A stretch of 64,000 nt of DNA from an uncultured Clostridia bacterium (GTDB taxonomy: Bacteria > Bacillota > Clostridia > Oscillospirales > Acutalibacteraceae), in the NCBI GenBank assembly GCA_947369085.1, contig CANBJR010000006.1:1-64000 (forward strand). The letters run 5' to 3'. The notes under the pieces were generated by a model. It saw only the letters and a list, made by a program, of their open reading frames with translations, did not search any database and was not told where the DNA came from. The stretch's first letter is position 1. Each line of letters starts with the position of its first letter. Below, in pieces: positions 8,581 to 17,084 of this stretch. A program made the translations under genes and the position numbers.

Positions 8581-8609
8581 TTGTAATAGCAAAAAATAAA
8601 TGCTATTAT
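8581..8609 (+). promoter_or_regulatory. Putative promoter with embedded inverted repeat upstream of the Cache protein
   Basis: TTGTAA (8581-8586), a 17-bp spacer and TATTAT (8604-8609) form a plausible sigma-A promoter 34 bp before the start codon. An inverted repeat TAATAGCA/TGCTATTA (8584-8591 and 8601-8608) overlaps both hexamers, so a dimeric regulator bound there would block polymerase. The rest of the 281-bp gap from 8362 is AT-rich with no open frame. Confidence 0.45.
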
Positions 8610-8642
8610 TAAATCAAGAAAATTATGAAAGGAATATAGATT

Positions 8643-9539
8643 ATGAACAAATCGAAAACAGTAAATAAAAACATTGCTATAATTGTTGCTGTTGCTATTT
8701 CCATAATAATGGCCGTAACATCAGTAGTATGTACAGTCCTTGGAGCTGACCGTAATACAGACAACAACACATACTTAACTGACGCTAAAGGCGTTGTAAC
8801 CGATTTTGTAAACAACGAAAGCTACAACAATTTCACTTTTATGGACGGCCTTTTTGCAAAAGCAAATATTGTATCTGCCTGCGTGGATGAACATACTAAT
8901 GCTGATGTAATTGCTGAAATTACAAAGAATCTTAGGCTTAATTCTTTTGTAGTAACTGACCCTGATGGCAAAATAATTAGTGCTACTGACGCTGATAAAA
9001 TCGGAACAAACATTCTTGACGATGAAAACACAAATCAGTTTAAAAAAGTATTAAAAGGTATAGCGTATAAAAGCACAAATGAGCCGAAAGCTGTTGAGGG
9101 CGAAAATGGTATTTATAATGTTATGGCTTGCGTAACACGTTCAGCAGGCGGTGTTGTGGTTATAGATATTGACACTAACACTTATGCTTCAGTTACCGGC
9201 AAAGATATTGCTAAAAGTTGCAAAGGCGATACAATCATTGCCAAAGACGGAAAAATTATTAGTTCAAACTTTGATATTGCCGAAGCAACCCAACTTGAAA
9301 ATCTTGGAATTACGGAAGATATGTTGAATGATGATGCGTTTACAATAACAGTTAATGATGTTAATTATTCGCTCAGCGCCGAGAATGTTGATGATTACAC
9401 AGTAATAAGCGGTGCAGTTATGGAAGAAAGCGGATTCGATTATATTTTCGGAGTTGTAATACCTACTGCTGTATGTGCGGTAATGATTCTTTTATCAGTA
9501 ATAATATTTACTGTATCCGGTAAGAAAAAAGAAATCTGA
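8643..9539 (+). CDS. Membrane-anchored Cache (PDC) sensor-domain protein without output domain
   Basis: 298 residues: membrane segment near 10-33, an external domain of about 235 residues, membrane segment near 270-292, and a short basic tail (GKKKEI). The external part reads like a Cache/PDC ligand-binding domain (FVVTDPDGKIISATDADKIG followed by a later FKKVLKG helix), as found in chemoreceptors and sensor kinases. No HAMP, kinase, cyclase or methyl-accepting part follows. The ribosome site is GAAAGGAATATAG. It is a single-gene unit closed by a strong terminator. It may sense a ligand for a separate partner; the ligand is unknown. Confidence 0.65.
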   Translation: MNKSKTVNKNIAIIVAVAISIIMAVTSVVCTVLGADRNTDNNTYLTDAKGVVTDFVNNESYNNFTFMDGLFAKANIVSACVDEHTNADVIAEITKNLRLNSFVVTDPDGKIISATDADKIGTNILDDENTNQFKKVLKGIAYKSTNEPKAVEGENGIYNVMACVTRSAGGVVVIDIDTNTYASVTGKDIAKSCKGDTIIAKDGKIISSNFDIAEATQLENLGITEDMLNDDAFTITVNDVNYSLSAENVDDYTVISGAVMEESGFDYIFGVVIPTAVCAVMILLSVIIFTVSGKKKEI

Positions 9540-9551
9540 TAATGCTGATAT

Positions 9552-9594
9552 AAAAATAGCAAGTGAGAGTATGTAACTTTCACTTGCTATTTTT
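9552..9594. terminator. Rho-independent terminator after the Cache gene
   Basis: Perfect 15-bp stem AAAAATAGCAAGTGA/TCACTTGCTATTTTT around a 13-nt loop, starting 12 bp after the stop codon. A-run and T-run on both sides make it usable on either strand. Confidence 0.9.
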
Positions 9595-9620
9595 GCATAA
9601 AATCATAATAAGAACAGTTA

Positions 9621-9650
9621 AAGCGGCAATTTTTATTGCCGCTTATTTTA
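9621..9650. terminator. Hairpin terminator between converging Cache and XRE genes
   Basis: Perfect 10-bp stem AAGCGGCAAT/ATTGCCGCTT with a TTTT loop, followed by ATTTTAT on the plus strand. It sits 27 bp from the end of the minus-strand XRE gene. The trailing T-run is short, so strength is uncertain. Confidence 0.6.
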
Positions 9651-9670
9651 TACACGAAAGGGGAGAGAGG

Positions 9671-9880
9671 TTATTTTACAAACTTCTCTATGCCAAGTAT
9701 GTAATCACTTGAAATCTTATACAGGCAGCACAGTGCAATCAGATGCCTTATAGGAAGTTCTCGCTTACCGCTTTCGTATTTACTGTATTGTTCCTGTCGG
9801 GTGTGAAGAATAAAAGCAATCTGCTGTTGGGTGTATCCGTTGCTAACTCTAAGTTCTTTTAATCTTTTATAATAATCCAT
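9671..9880 (-). CDS. Small XRE-family helix-turn-helix regulator
   Basis: 69-residue protein that is nearly all HTH_3/Cro-type domain: RLKELRVSNGYTQQQIAFIL forms helices 1-2, and RQEQYSKYESGKRELPI is the recognition helix and turn. No effector domain is present. The ribosome site GAGGTGA lies 5 nt before the ATG. It is probably an autorepressor, because an inverted repeat covers its own -10 region. Targets beyond itself are unknown; the divergent gdhA gene is a candidate because the shared 400-bp gap holds further copies of the half-site. Confidence 0.88.
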   Translation of the reverse strand: MDYYKRLKELRVSNGYTQQQIAFILHTRQEQYSKYESGKRELPIRHLIALCCLYKISSDYILGIEKFVK

Positions 9881-9910
9881 AAGTCACCTCAAAATATTAC
9901 AATCAGTATT

Positions 9911-9949
9911 ATTAACATAATTATAACATGTTAATATGTCTATTTGCAA
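9911..9949 (-). promoter_or_regulatory. XRE gene promoter with overlapping inverted-repeat operator
   Basis: On the minus strand: TTGCAA (9949-9944), an 18-bp spacer, TATAAT (9925-9920). The inverted repeat ATTAACAT/ATGTTAAT (9911-9918 and 9928-9935) flanks the -10 element, the usual place for a self-repressing operator. Confidence 0.65.
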
Positions 9950-10159
9950 CTAATATTAATGTTTAATTATATGTTAAAAACAAACTTCTTAATTATACAA
10001 AACATAGTTCTGTATGTTAAAAGTAGATTTCAAGGTTTATTATGCAGCTTTATTTTATTAAATAGTTGAGATTTTATTATTTAAAATTGCAGAAAAACCT
10101 AATAAATATAGAAAAAATTAAAAAAATCGGAAAATTTTGCAAGAAAGTTATAATTATTG

Positions 10160-10191
10160 TTGCAAAATTCAAAGAAATATAGTATTATAAT
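10160..10191 (+). promoter_or_regulatory. Putative gdhA promoter
   Basis: TTGCAA (10160-10165), a 17-bp spacer, TATTAT (10183-10188); an overlapping TATAAT lies at 10186-10191. This leaves a leader of roughly 85 nt before the ATG. Confidence 0.55.
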
Positions 10192-10239
10192 AAAGTCAGC
10201 AAAGCATAATGATAATTAACGGATTATGTTGAATGCTGA

Positions 10240-11613
<1,374 letters not shown>

Positions 11614-11644
11614 TTTAATTTAAAACATTTTCTTATATTACTGC

Positions 11645-11685
11645 AAACAGCAGACCGCAATTTAAAAACGGTCTGCTGTTTTTTT
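11645..11685 (+). terminator. gdhA terminator
   Basis: 13-bp perfect stem AAACAGCAGACCG/CGGTCTGCTGTTT with an 11-nt loop, followed by an uninterrupted T-run. Confidence 0.93.
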
Positions 11686-11686
11686 G

Positions 11687-11714
11687 TTGATTTTCATATA
11701 ATTTTTGATATAAT
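11687..11714 (+). promoter_or_regulatory. Putative promoter of the GNAT gene
   Basis: TTGATT (11687-11692), a 16-bp spacer, TATAAT (11709-11714), 28 bp before the coding start. Confidence 0.55.
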
Positions 11715-11742
11715 GTAATTATAATGTAAAGGATGAATTGTG

Positions 11743-12273
11743 ATGAAATTAAACACTAACTATGATAAATACTTAGACGTAATCAAAAATCTATATCTTA
11801 TTGCTTTTCCGAGGAGCGAGAGAAAGCCTTTTAAATTAATCTTAGAAAAGTGCAATAGCGGCTTAATGGAAATTAATATAATTCAAAATGATTTTGATGA
11901 TTTTCTTGGCTTTGCAATTATGATTATAAATAATGATATGGTATTGCTTGATTATTTTGCAATTGCACCGGAGCATAGGGGACAGAACATTGGTTCTTCT
12001 GCGCTAAAAATGCTTTTTGAAAAGTACAAGGATAAACGATTCATTCTTGAAATCGAAAACACTGATATTGAATGTGACAATACGGAAGAGCGAGTACGCA
12101 GAAAAGCATTTTATCTTAAAAATGAAATGACTGTTATGCCGTTTAAAGTGAATCTATTCGGTGTTGAAATGGAAGTTCTCACACAAAATTGTGAAGTGAG
12201 CTATGAAGAATATTGCAGTATATATAAAAACACATTTTCTGATGAAATTTGCAGAAAAATTAAACTAATTTGA
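11743..12273 (+). CDS. GNAT-family N-acetyltransferase
   Basis: Probable acetyl-CoA-dependent transferase. MVLLDYFAIAPEHRGQNIGS has strand 4 and the pantetheine-binding turn of the GNAT fold (R/Q-G-x-G/A variant HRGQNIGS) near residues 66-87. LKMLFEKYKDKRFILEIEN follows as the expected helix and strand. GTG (11740) and ATG (11743) are both possible starts after AAAGGA; I use the ATG. Substrate not recognisable. It may be co-transcribed with the DinB-type gene 44 bp downstream. Confidence 0.8.
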   Translation: MKLNTNYDKYLDVIKNLYLIAFPRSERKPFKLILEKCNSGLMEINIIQNDFDDFLGFAIMIINNDMVLLDYFAIAPEHRGQNIGSSALKMLFEKYKDKRFILEIENTDIECDNTEERVRRKAFYLKNEMTVMPFKVNLFGVEMEVLTQNCEVSYEEYCSIYKNTFSDEICRKIKLI

Positions 12274-12317
12274 AATTCAAAACATTGTTAAATAATTAAC
12301 AAATAGAGGATAGTAAA

Positions 12318-12842
12318 ATGAAACAGCATACCCTTATTGAAATTATATCAGATCAGACTCAAAGAATGCTTTGGGAAGTAAACAATGTAATTGACTGTGT
12401 ACCTGACAGCCTATGGAATAAAGAATACTGCGATATGCCGCTTTGGAAACACATTTATCATATGTTACATTCACTTGATTTGTGGTTTATCAATCCTTGT
12501 GACAGAAATTTCCGTGAGCCAAGCATTCATATAGAAAATCTTAATAACCTTGATGTAGCTGCTAATAAAACTCTTTCACGTAATGAAATAAATGATTATT
12601 TAAATCAAATAGAAAATAAGATTAATAAGTACATTACCAACGTAAACGATAAACAATTATTAGAGTATCCTGAAAATTGCGAATATACAAAATTTACTTT
12701 AATTATCGCTCAGTTCAGACATCTGCACACTCATATGGGTATGATTATGGGTTTTGTAATTGACGACACCGGATTATGGCCGAATGTACTTGGTCTTTCT
12801 AAACCGATACCGCAGAACGGAGATCATAACAAATATTGCTGA
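12318..12842 (+). CDS. DinB-like four-helix protein
   Basis: 174 residues resembling the DinB/YfiT metal-binding four-helix superfamily. The first His sits in WKHIYHMLHSLDLWF near residue 50, and the last pair in FRHLHTHMGMIMG near 135-145, in the positions of the family's three-His metal site. Family members include thiol transferases and many of unknown role; function is not assigned here. The ribosome site is AGAGGA. A small CTGT/ACAG hairpin lies about 30 bp after the stop. Confidence 0.75.
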   Translation: MKQHTLIEIISDQTQRMLWEVNNVIDCVPDSLWNKEYCDMPLWKHIYHMLHSLDLWFINPCDRNFREPSIHIENLNNLDVAANKTLSRNEINDYLNQIENKINKYITNVNDKQLLEYPENCEYTKFTLIIAQFRHLHTHMGMIMGFVIDDTGLWPNVLGLSKPIPQNGDHNKYC

Positions 12843-12923
12843 ATTATTTTACTAAACTCTATTTTTTGTATGTCTGTAAAAACAGCTTAAAATATCAGTG
12901 AATTATAAATATAATATCCCCTG

Positions 12924-12953
12924 AATTATACAAAATATTCATTTTGTATAATT
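12924..12953. repeat. 13-bp perfect inverted repeat (hairpin)
   Basis: AATTATACAAAAT/ATTTTGTATAATT with a 4-nt loop, followed by TTCTAT. It could be a weak AT-rich terminator after the DinB-type gene or a protein-binding palindrome. Confidence 0.55.
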
Positions 12954-12960
12954 TTCTATA

Positions 12961-12994
12961 TTGGAATTATCCTGCCTCATTTTTATGATATAAT
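12961..12994 (+). promoter_or_regulatory. Putative promoter of the recombinase gene
   Basis: TTGGAA (12961-12966), a 17-bp spacer, TATGAT (12984-12989); an overlapping extended -10 TGATATAAT ends at 12994. It lies between the two 16-bp direct repeats. Confidence 0.55.
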
Positions 12995-13083
12995 CGAGAA
13001 AAATCTTTATCTATATATAATACTTGAGATGATTTTATAAAATTTCTAAATGATTTTACTAAACTCTAAAGGCTGGTGTTTTT

Positions 13084-14067
13084 ATGGCTGTTTCATTTCG
13101 TGATGAAGCACCTCAGGTTATTAAGGATTATTTATTTTACCTTGAAACTATAAAACTTAAATCCAAAAAAACTGTGGATGAATACTATATTGACTTGAGA
13201 ACTTTTTTCAGATATTTAAAACATTCTCGCAAAATCGTTTCCGATAGCATTGAATTTCAAGACATTAAAATTGACGATGTTGACATAAATTTAATTAAAA
13301 CTGTCACACTTAATGACGCTTATGAATTTATGGATTATCTGTATCGTGACCGTCATAATCAAAGCGCCTCCAGAGCCAGAAAGTGTTCAAGTCTTAAAGG
13401 ATTTTTTGATTTTCTTTATAATAAGAAGCATTTGATTGACAGTAACCCTATCGACCAACTTGAAGTACCTAAGCGTAAAAAAGCTTTACCCAAATATCTC
13501 ACACTTGAACAGAGTATAGAGCTTCTCAATGCTGTAGAAGGAAAATATAGGGAACGTGACTACGCAATAATTACTCTGTTTCTTAATTGCGGGTTGCGTG
13601 TTTCTGAAATGTCAGGACTTAATTATACTGACATTCGCAGTGACAACACATTGAGAATTCTCGGCAAAGGCAATAAAGAACGAGTTGTATATCTTAATTC
13701 AGCCTGCATTGACGCTATAAACGATTATATGAAAGTGCGTCCTGTTGACGGAGTTAAGGACAAAAAGGCTTTGTTTATTAGCCGAAATAATCAGAGAATG
13801 TCAGTTAAGACTATTCAAGCTATGGTTTACAAATATCTTGCTAAAATTGGTCTTGACGCACAAGGATATTCCTGCCATAAGCTGCGTCATACTGCGGCTA
13901 CACTTATGTATCAGCATGGAGGAGTTGACGTGAGAGTTCTTAAAGAAGTATTAGGACACGAAAATCTCGGCACAACTGAAATCTATACACATTTAAGCTC
14001 AGAACAAATGAAAAATGCTGCTGATTCAAATCCTTTGTCAAATGTAAAGAAAAAGAAATCTGACTGA
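13084..14067 (+). CDS. xerC: Tyrosine recombinase, XerC/XerD type
   Basis: Site-specific recombinase expected to resolve chromosome dimers or act at a related core site. It has an N-terminal core-binding domain (about 10-120) followed by the catalytic domain. The active-site set is complete: Arg172 in CGLRVSEMSGL, Lys near 195 in GKGNKER, His265 and Arg268 in CHKLRHTAATL, His292 in LGHENLGTT, and Tyr301 in IYTHLS. At 327 residues it is slightly longer than XerC because of an insert near 52-70. No phage or element genes surround it, so a housekeeping role is more likely than an integrase. XerC versus XerD cannot be settled here. Confidence 0.85.
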   Translation: MAVSFRDEAPQVIKDYLFYLETIKLKSKKTVDEYYIDLRTFFRYLKHSRKIVSDSIEFQDIKIDDVDINLIKTVTLNDAYEFMDYLYRDRHNQSASRARKCSSLKGFFDFLYNKKHLIDSNPIDQLEVPKRKKALPKYLTLEQSIELLNAVEGKYRERDYAIITLFLNCGLRVSEMSGLNYTDIRSDNTLRILGKGNKERVVYLNSACIDAINDYMKVRPVDGVKDKKALFISRNNQRMSVKTIQAMVYKYLAKIGLDAQGYSCHKLRHTAATLMYQHGGVDVRVLKEVLGHENLGTTEIYTHLSSEQMKNAADSNPLSNVKKKKSD

Positions 14068-14073
14068 TTAATA

Positions 14074-14109
14074 AACGGCACGTTGATATATAAAATCTTC
14101 GTGCCGTTA
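14074..14109. terminator. Bidirectional terminator between the recombinase and DUF6873 genes
   Basis: 9-bp stem AACGGCACG/CGTGCCGTT around a 17-nt loop, lying between converging stop codons. T-runs are short on both sides. Confidence 0.7.
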
Positions 14110-14118
14110 CTTATTGCT

Positions 14119-14811
14119 TTATATTTTAACTACACCCCCTATATCAGTAAGGGGATTTTCTTTGCATAGTATTTTGATTGATACATTATGTTTATCAGCA
14201 AAATTTTTAATCTTAAAATAATCAGGATGATTTTTTACATTACCAAAAAAAACAACTGTATTTTCATCAATTTTGCCGCTTGCTCCGCCGATAAAGCCAT
14301 AATCATAGCCATCAAGAACAATATTACCGGGAGAAATCAACAAAACCTCTACCCCGTTATTTTTCAATGCTTTTTTAATTGATAAATCGGATGTAACAGC
14401 TGCATTATCATTAACAACAAGCGTTGAACAACGAGCATAACCTTGATTTACATTAACCGTTTTTATGTTATTATTTCGGCAATAAACAAGCAGATTTTTG
14501 TCAATCGCTGAAAGTTTACCGTACAAAGTATTATTAATATAAAGAAAATTCAGTAAAATATTTTTTGGGTATCTATCCCCTGCTTTATTTTTGCAATAAA
14601 TAATATTTTTGTTTGATAATTTTCGAGAAAGTATTGTACATTCACTAATAATAAAAACATCACTTTTTATTGAGAGAATCTGCATATCTGCATGTTTTTG
14701 TTCGGGAATCGGAAAAGTATTGACTGTATCGCTGGTAATAACAGTATTGCCAAGCTTTTCAATCTCTCTTACAAAGCAGGGATACTTGTCCGACATAACA
14801 AAAGTGCTCAT
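14119..14811 (-). CDS. Conserved hypothetical protein, probably DUF6873 (GME-fold) family
   Basis: 230 residues, cytosolic, no membrane segment. The order of short segments, with a start near MSDKYPCFVREIEKLG, Asn/Gly-rich VNVNQGYARCSTLVVNDNA, then DGYDYGFIGGASGK and FFGNVKNHPD, fits the clostridial family named DUF6873/GME fold, related to the guanidino-group-modifying enzymes. That assignment is from memory. I cannot point to a full catalytic triad, and activity is unknown. It overlaps radA by one base (TGATG), so it is the last gene of cwlD-radA-this. Confidence 0.6.
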   Translation of the reverse strand: MSTFVMSDKYPCFVREIEKLGNTVITSDTVNTFPIPEQKHADMQILSIKSDVFIISECTILSRKLSNKNIIYCKNKAGDRYPKNILLNFLYINNTLYGKLSAIDKNLLVYCRNNNIKTVNVNQGYARCSTLVVNDNAAVTSDLSIKKALKNNGVEVLLISPGNIVLDGYDYGFIGGASGKIDENTVVFFGNVKNHPDYFKIKNFADKHNVSIKILCKENPLTDIGGVVKI

Positions 14812-16175
14812 CAGCTAATTGCCTCGAATGCTTGTCTGATATTTTTTACTCCTATAAGTTCTGCATTGTCACAATGCACTCCTTTTAAATTGTGATATGG
14901 CATTATAATTTTATTAAATCCAAGTCTTTCTGCCTCGTTTATTCTCATTTGTGCCTGTGAAACAGCTCTTATTTCTCCTGCAAGTCCAATTTCGCCAAAC
15001 ACAACTGCTTTTTCGTTGATAGGAGTATCTTTAAGACTGCTGATAAGTGCCATTGCAATTGACAAATCTATTGCCGGTTCGTCAACTCGTAGACCTCCGA
15101 CAATATTTATGTATGTATCGCAATTAGAAAAATAATATCCTGCACGTTTTTCAAGCACTGCAAGCAAAAGTGACAGTCTGTTATAATCAAAGCCTGTTGA
15201 CATCCTACGTGGATTACCATAACCGCTCTGGGTTGCAAGACCCTGAGTTTCCGCAAGAATAGGTCTTGAACCCTCGATTGTACAGGTTACACATGTTCCC
15301 GAAACATTCTTAGGTCTGCCTGAAAGCAGCATTACAGAGGGATTTTCCACCTCCTGTAATCCTTTGTCTGTCATTTCAAAAACGCCAATTTCGTTTGTTG
15401 AGCCATAGCGATTTTTAATTGCTCTTAAAACTCTACAGCTCATTTGTTTGTCACCCTCAAAATGCAGAACGGTATCAACGATGTGTTCAAGCACTTTAGG
15501 ACCTGCAATAGAGCCCTCTTTGTTTACGTGTCCTACAATAAACATTGGAATATCACAGCCTTTAGCGGTTCGCATAAGTATATTTGTACATTCCCTTACC
15601 TGCGTGACACTACCTGTTGACGAACTTAGCTCAGATAAATTCATTGTTTGAATTGAGTCAATCATAACAAGATCGGGTTTTACGTTTTTTATCTGCTCAC
15701 ATACTATTTCAACATCGGTTTCTGTCATAATAAAAAGATTAGGTGAACTTACGCCAAGACGAATTGCACGAAGCTTTAGCTGACGCTTTGATTCCTCACC
15801 CGAAACGTAGAGAATTTTGAGAGTATCACCCATATATTGACAAATCTGCATTAATACAGTTGATTTACCGATTCCCGGGTCACCGCCGAGAAGTATAAGA
15901 CTTCCCTTTACTATTCCTCCGCCGAGAACTCGGTTAAGCTCTTTGCTTCCCGTATCATAACGGTATTCGTCCTCGGTTGAAATTTCATTAATTGAATATG
16001 GTTTTGTATATGTTGAAAAAGAGCGTGATTTTGAAGCAGAAACATTTTTTGAAGTATCTTTAATTTCTTCATTCATTGTGTTCCACTCACCGCAGGATGG
16101 ACACTTTCCATACCATTTTGGCGATTCATAGCCGCATTCAGAACAAATATATACGCTTTTAATTTTTGAAGCCAT
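14811..16175 (-). CDS. radA: DNA repair protein RadA
   Basis: RecA-related branch-migration helicase acting in recombinational repair. It has an N-terminal zinc ribbon CSECGYESPKWYGKCPSCGE (8-27), Walker A GGDPGIGKST near 97, Walker B LVMIDSIQ, the RadA-specific KNRYG motif near 265, and a C-terminal Lon-protease-like domain (about 300-450) ending LIGVKNIRQAFEAIS. At 454 residues it is standard length. It lies 14 bp after cwlD in the same unit. Confidence 0.96.
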   Translation of the reverse strand: MASKIKSVYICSECGYESPKWYGKCPSCGEWNTMNEEIKDTSKNVSASKSRSFSTYTKPYSINEISTEDEYRYDTGSKELNRVLGGGIVKGSLILLGGDPGIGKSTVLMQICQYMGDTLKILYVSGEESKRQLKLRAIRLGVSSPNLFIMTETDVEIVCEQIKNVKPDLVMIDSIQTMNLSELSSSTGSVTQVRECTNILMRTAKGCDIPMFIVGHVNKEGSIAGPKVLEHIVDTVLHFEGDKQMSCRVLRAIKNRYGSTNEIGVFEMTDKGLQEVENPSVMLLSGRPKNVSGTCVTCTIEGSRPILAETQGLATQSGYGNPRRMSTGFDYNRLSLLLAVLEKRAGYYFSNCDTYINIVGGLRVDEPAIDLSIAMALISSLKDTPINEKAVVFGEIGLAGEIRAVSQAQMRINEAERLGFNKIIMPYHNLKGVHCDNAELIGVKNIRQAFEAIS

Positions 16176-16189
16176 TATTTCACTTCCTG

Positions 16190-16900
16190 TCAGTTTGTAT
16201 TATAGTAACTTAAAAATCCTGCTGTTATAGAAAAAGCCATTTGCTTCTGATATTGCTTATCAAGTAAATGATTACATTCCTCTTCATTTGAAATAAATCC
16301 GCACTCCACAATAACCGCAGGATTATTTGTATTTTTCAATAGATAAATTCCACCGTCTGCTTCTTTACACTCACGCTCGTTATCAGGCTGTAAAAGTCCC
16401 TTAACCGAAAATTTAATACTGTCTGCAAGCTGTTTGCTTTTCTGATTATTAGGAGAATAAAAAATCTGCGTTCCATGGTACTTGCTTTCAGAAAATTTAT
16501 TTTGATGTATGCTTATAATAGTATTTTCTTCTGAAGAATTAAATATTTCAAGTCGTTTCTTCATATCTGAAACTTTTCGTTTTCGTATTGTATCTTCCCC
16601 ACTGTCAAGGGCCATATCGGCTTTTCTGGTTTTAGTAACGTCAAATCCAAGCAAGTAAAACAACGCTGAGGTATCGTTTGCTATCGATAGATTTATGTCC
16701 TTTTCAAGCACTCCTCTGTCACTGACAGCCCCTCCATCTTCGCCTCCGTGACCCGGATCTATGACTATGGTCGGAAGATTGTCTGATATGTCAGATGAAG
16801 TGTTTACAGTAATATTACCTGCCGCAGAAATCATTAATATAAAGAATGACATAAGAAGTATAATGCAGATTGATGAAAATATCAGTTTTCTGTAATTCAT
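16190..16900 (-). CDS. cwlD: N-acetylmuramoyl-L-alanine amidase, CwlD type
   Basis: Zinc amidase that removes peptide side chains from peptidoglycan; CwlD starts muramic-delta-lactam formation in spore cortex. A signal-anchor lies near residues 8-28. The Amidase_3 zinc and catalytic residues are visible in IDPGHGGEDGG, GVLEKDINLSI, IISIHQNKF and AVIVECGFISNEEE. At 236 residues with no repeats or wall-binding domain it fits CwlD better than a vegetative autolysin. Ribosome site GGAGG. A near-consensus promoter lies upstream. Confidence 0.88.
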   Translation of the reverse strand: MNYRKLIFSSICIILLMSFFILMISAAGNITVNTSSDISDNLPTIVIDPGHGGEDGGAVSDRGVLEKDINLSIANDTSALFYLLGFDVTKTRKADMALDSGEDTIRKRKVSDMKKRLEIFNSSEENTIISIHQNKFSESKYHGTQIFYSPNNQKSKQLADSIKFSVKGLLQPDNERECKEADGGIYLLKNTNNPAVIVECGFISNEEECNHLLDKQYQKQMAFSITAGFLSYYNTN

Positions 16901-16956
16901 AATAATCCACCTCCGTTTAATAGTATGACAGGGTGTATTATTAATATTACCTTTTA

Positions 16957-16984
16957 ATTATATACTAAAAAAGTGTTTAGTCAA
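16957..16984 (-). promoter_or_regulatory. Promoter of the cwlD-radA-DUF6873 unit
   Basis: Minus strand TTGACT (16984-16979), a 16-bp spacer, TATAAT (16962-16957), about 57 bp before the cwlD start. It looks like a housekeeping sigma-A promoter; no clear sporulation-sigma element was seen. Confidence 0.7.
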
Positions 16985-17031
16985 TATTACAATATTTTAA
17001 AAATTTGATTCTAAAGCAAAAATTTATAAAA

Positions 17032-17062
17032 AGGACAAGCCGTTTTATTAACAGCTTGTCCT
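17032..17062 (-). terminator. lysA terminator
   Basis: 9-bp stem AGGACAAGC/GCTTGTCCT with a 13-nt loop; read on the minus strand it is followed by TTTTTATAAATTTT. It closes the tig-to-lysA cluster. Confidence 0.85.
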
Positions 17063-17084
17063 AGAATTTTAGTTATAAAATTAA

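Larger units (their letters stand above)
12846..13068. repeat. Pair of exact 16-bp direct repeats flanking the intergenic region before the recombinase gene
   Basis: ATTTTACTAAACTCTA occurs at 12846-12861, 3 bp after the DinB-type stop, and again at 13053-13068, just before the recombinase ribosome site. The copies are 207 bp apart and in the same orientation. Role unknown. Confidence 0.75.

Noticed and set aside
13084-14067. Prophage or integrative-element integrase
   Set aside because: No phage, conjugation or cargo genes nearby; protein looks like a housekeeping Xer. The direct repeat is reported separately.
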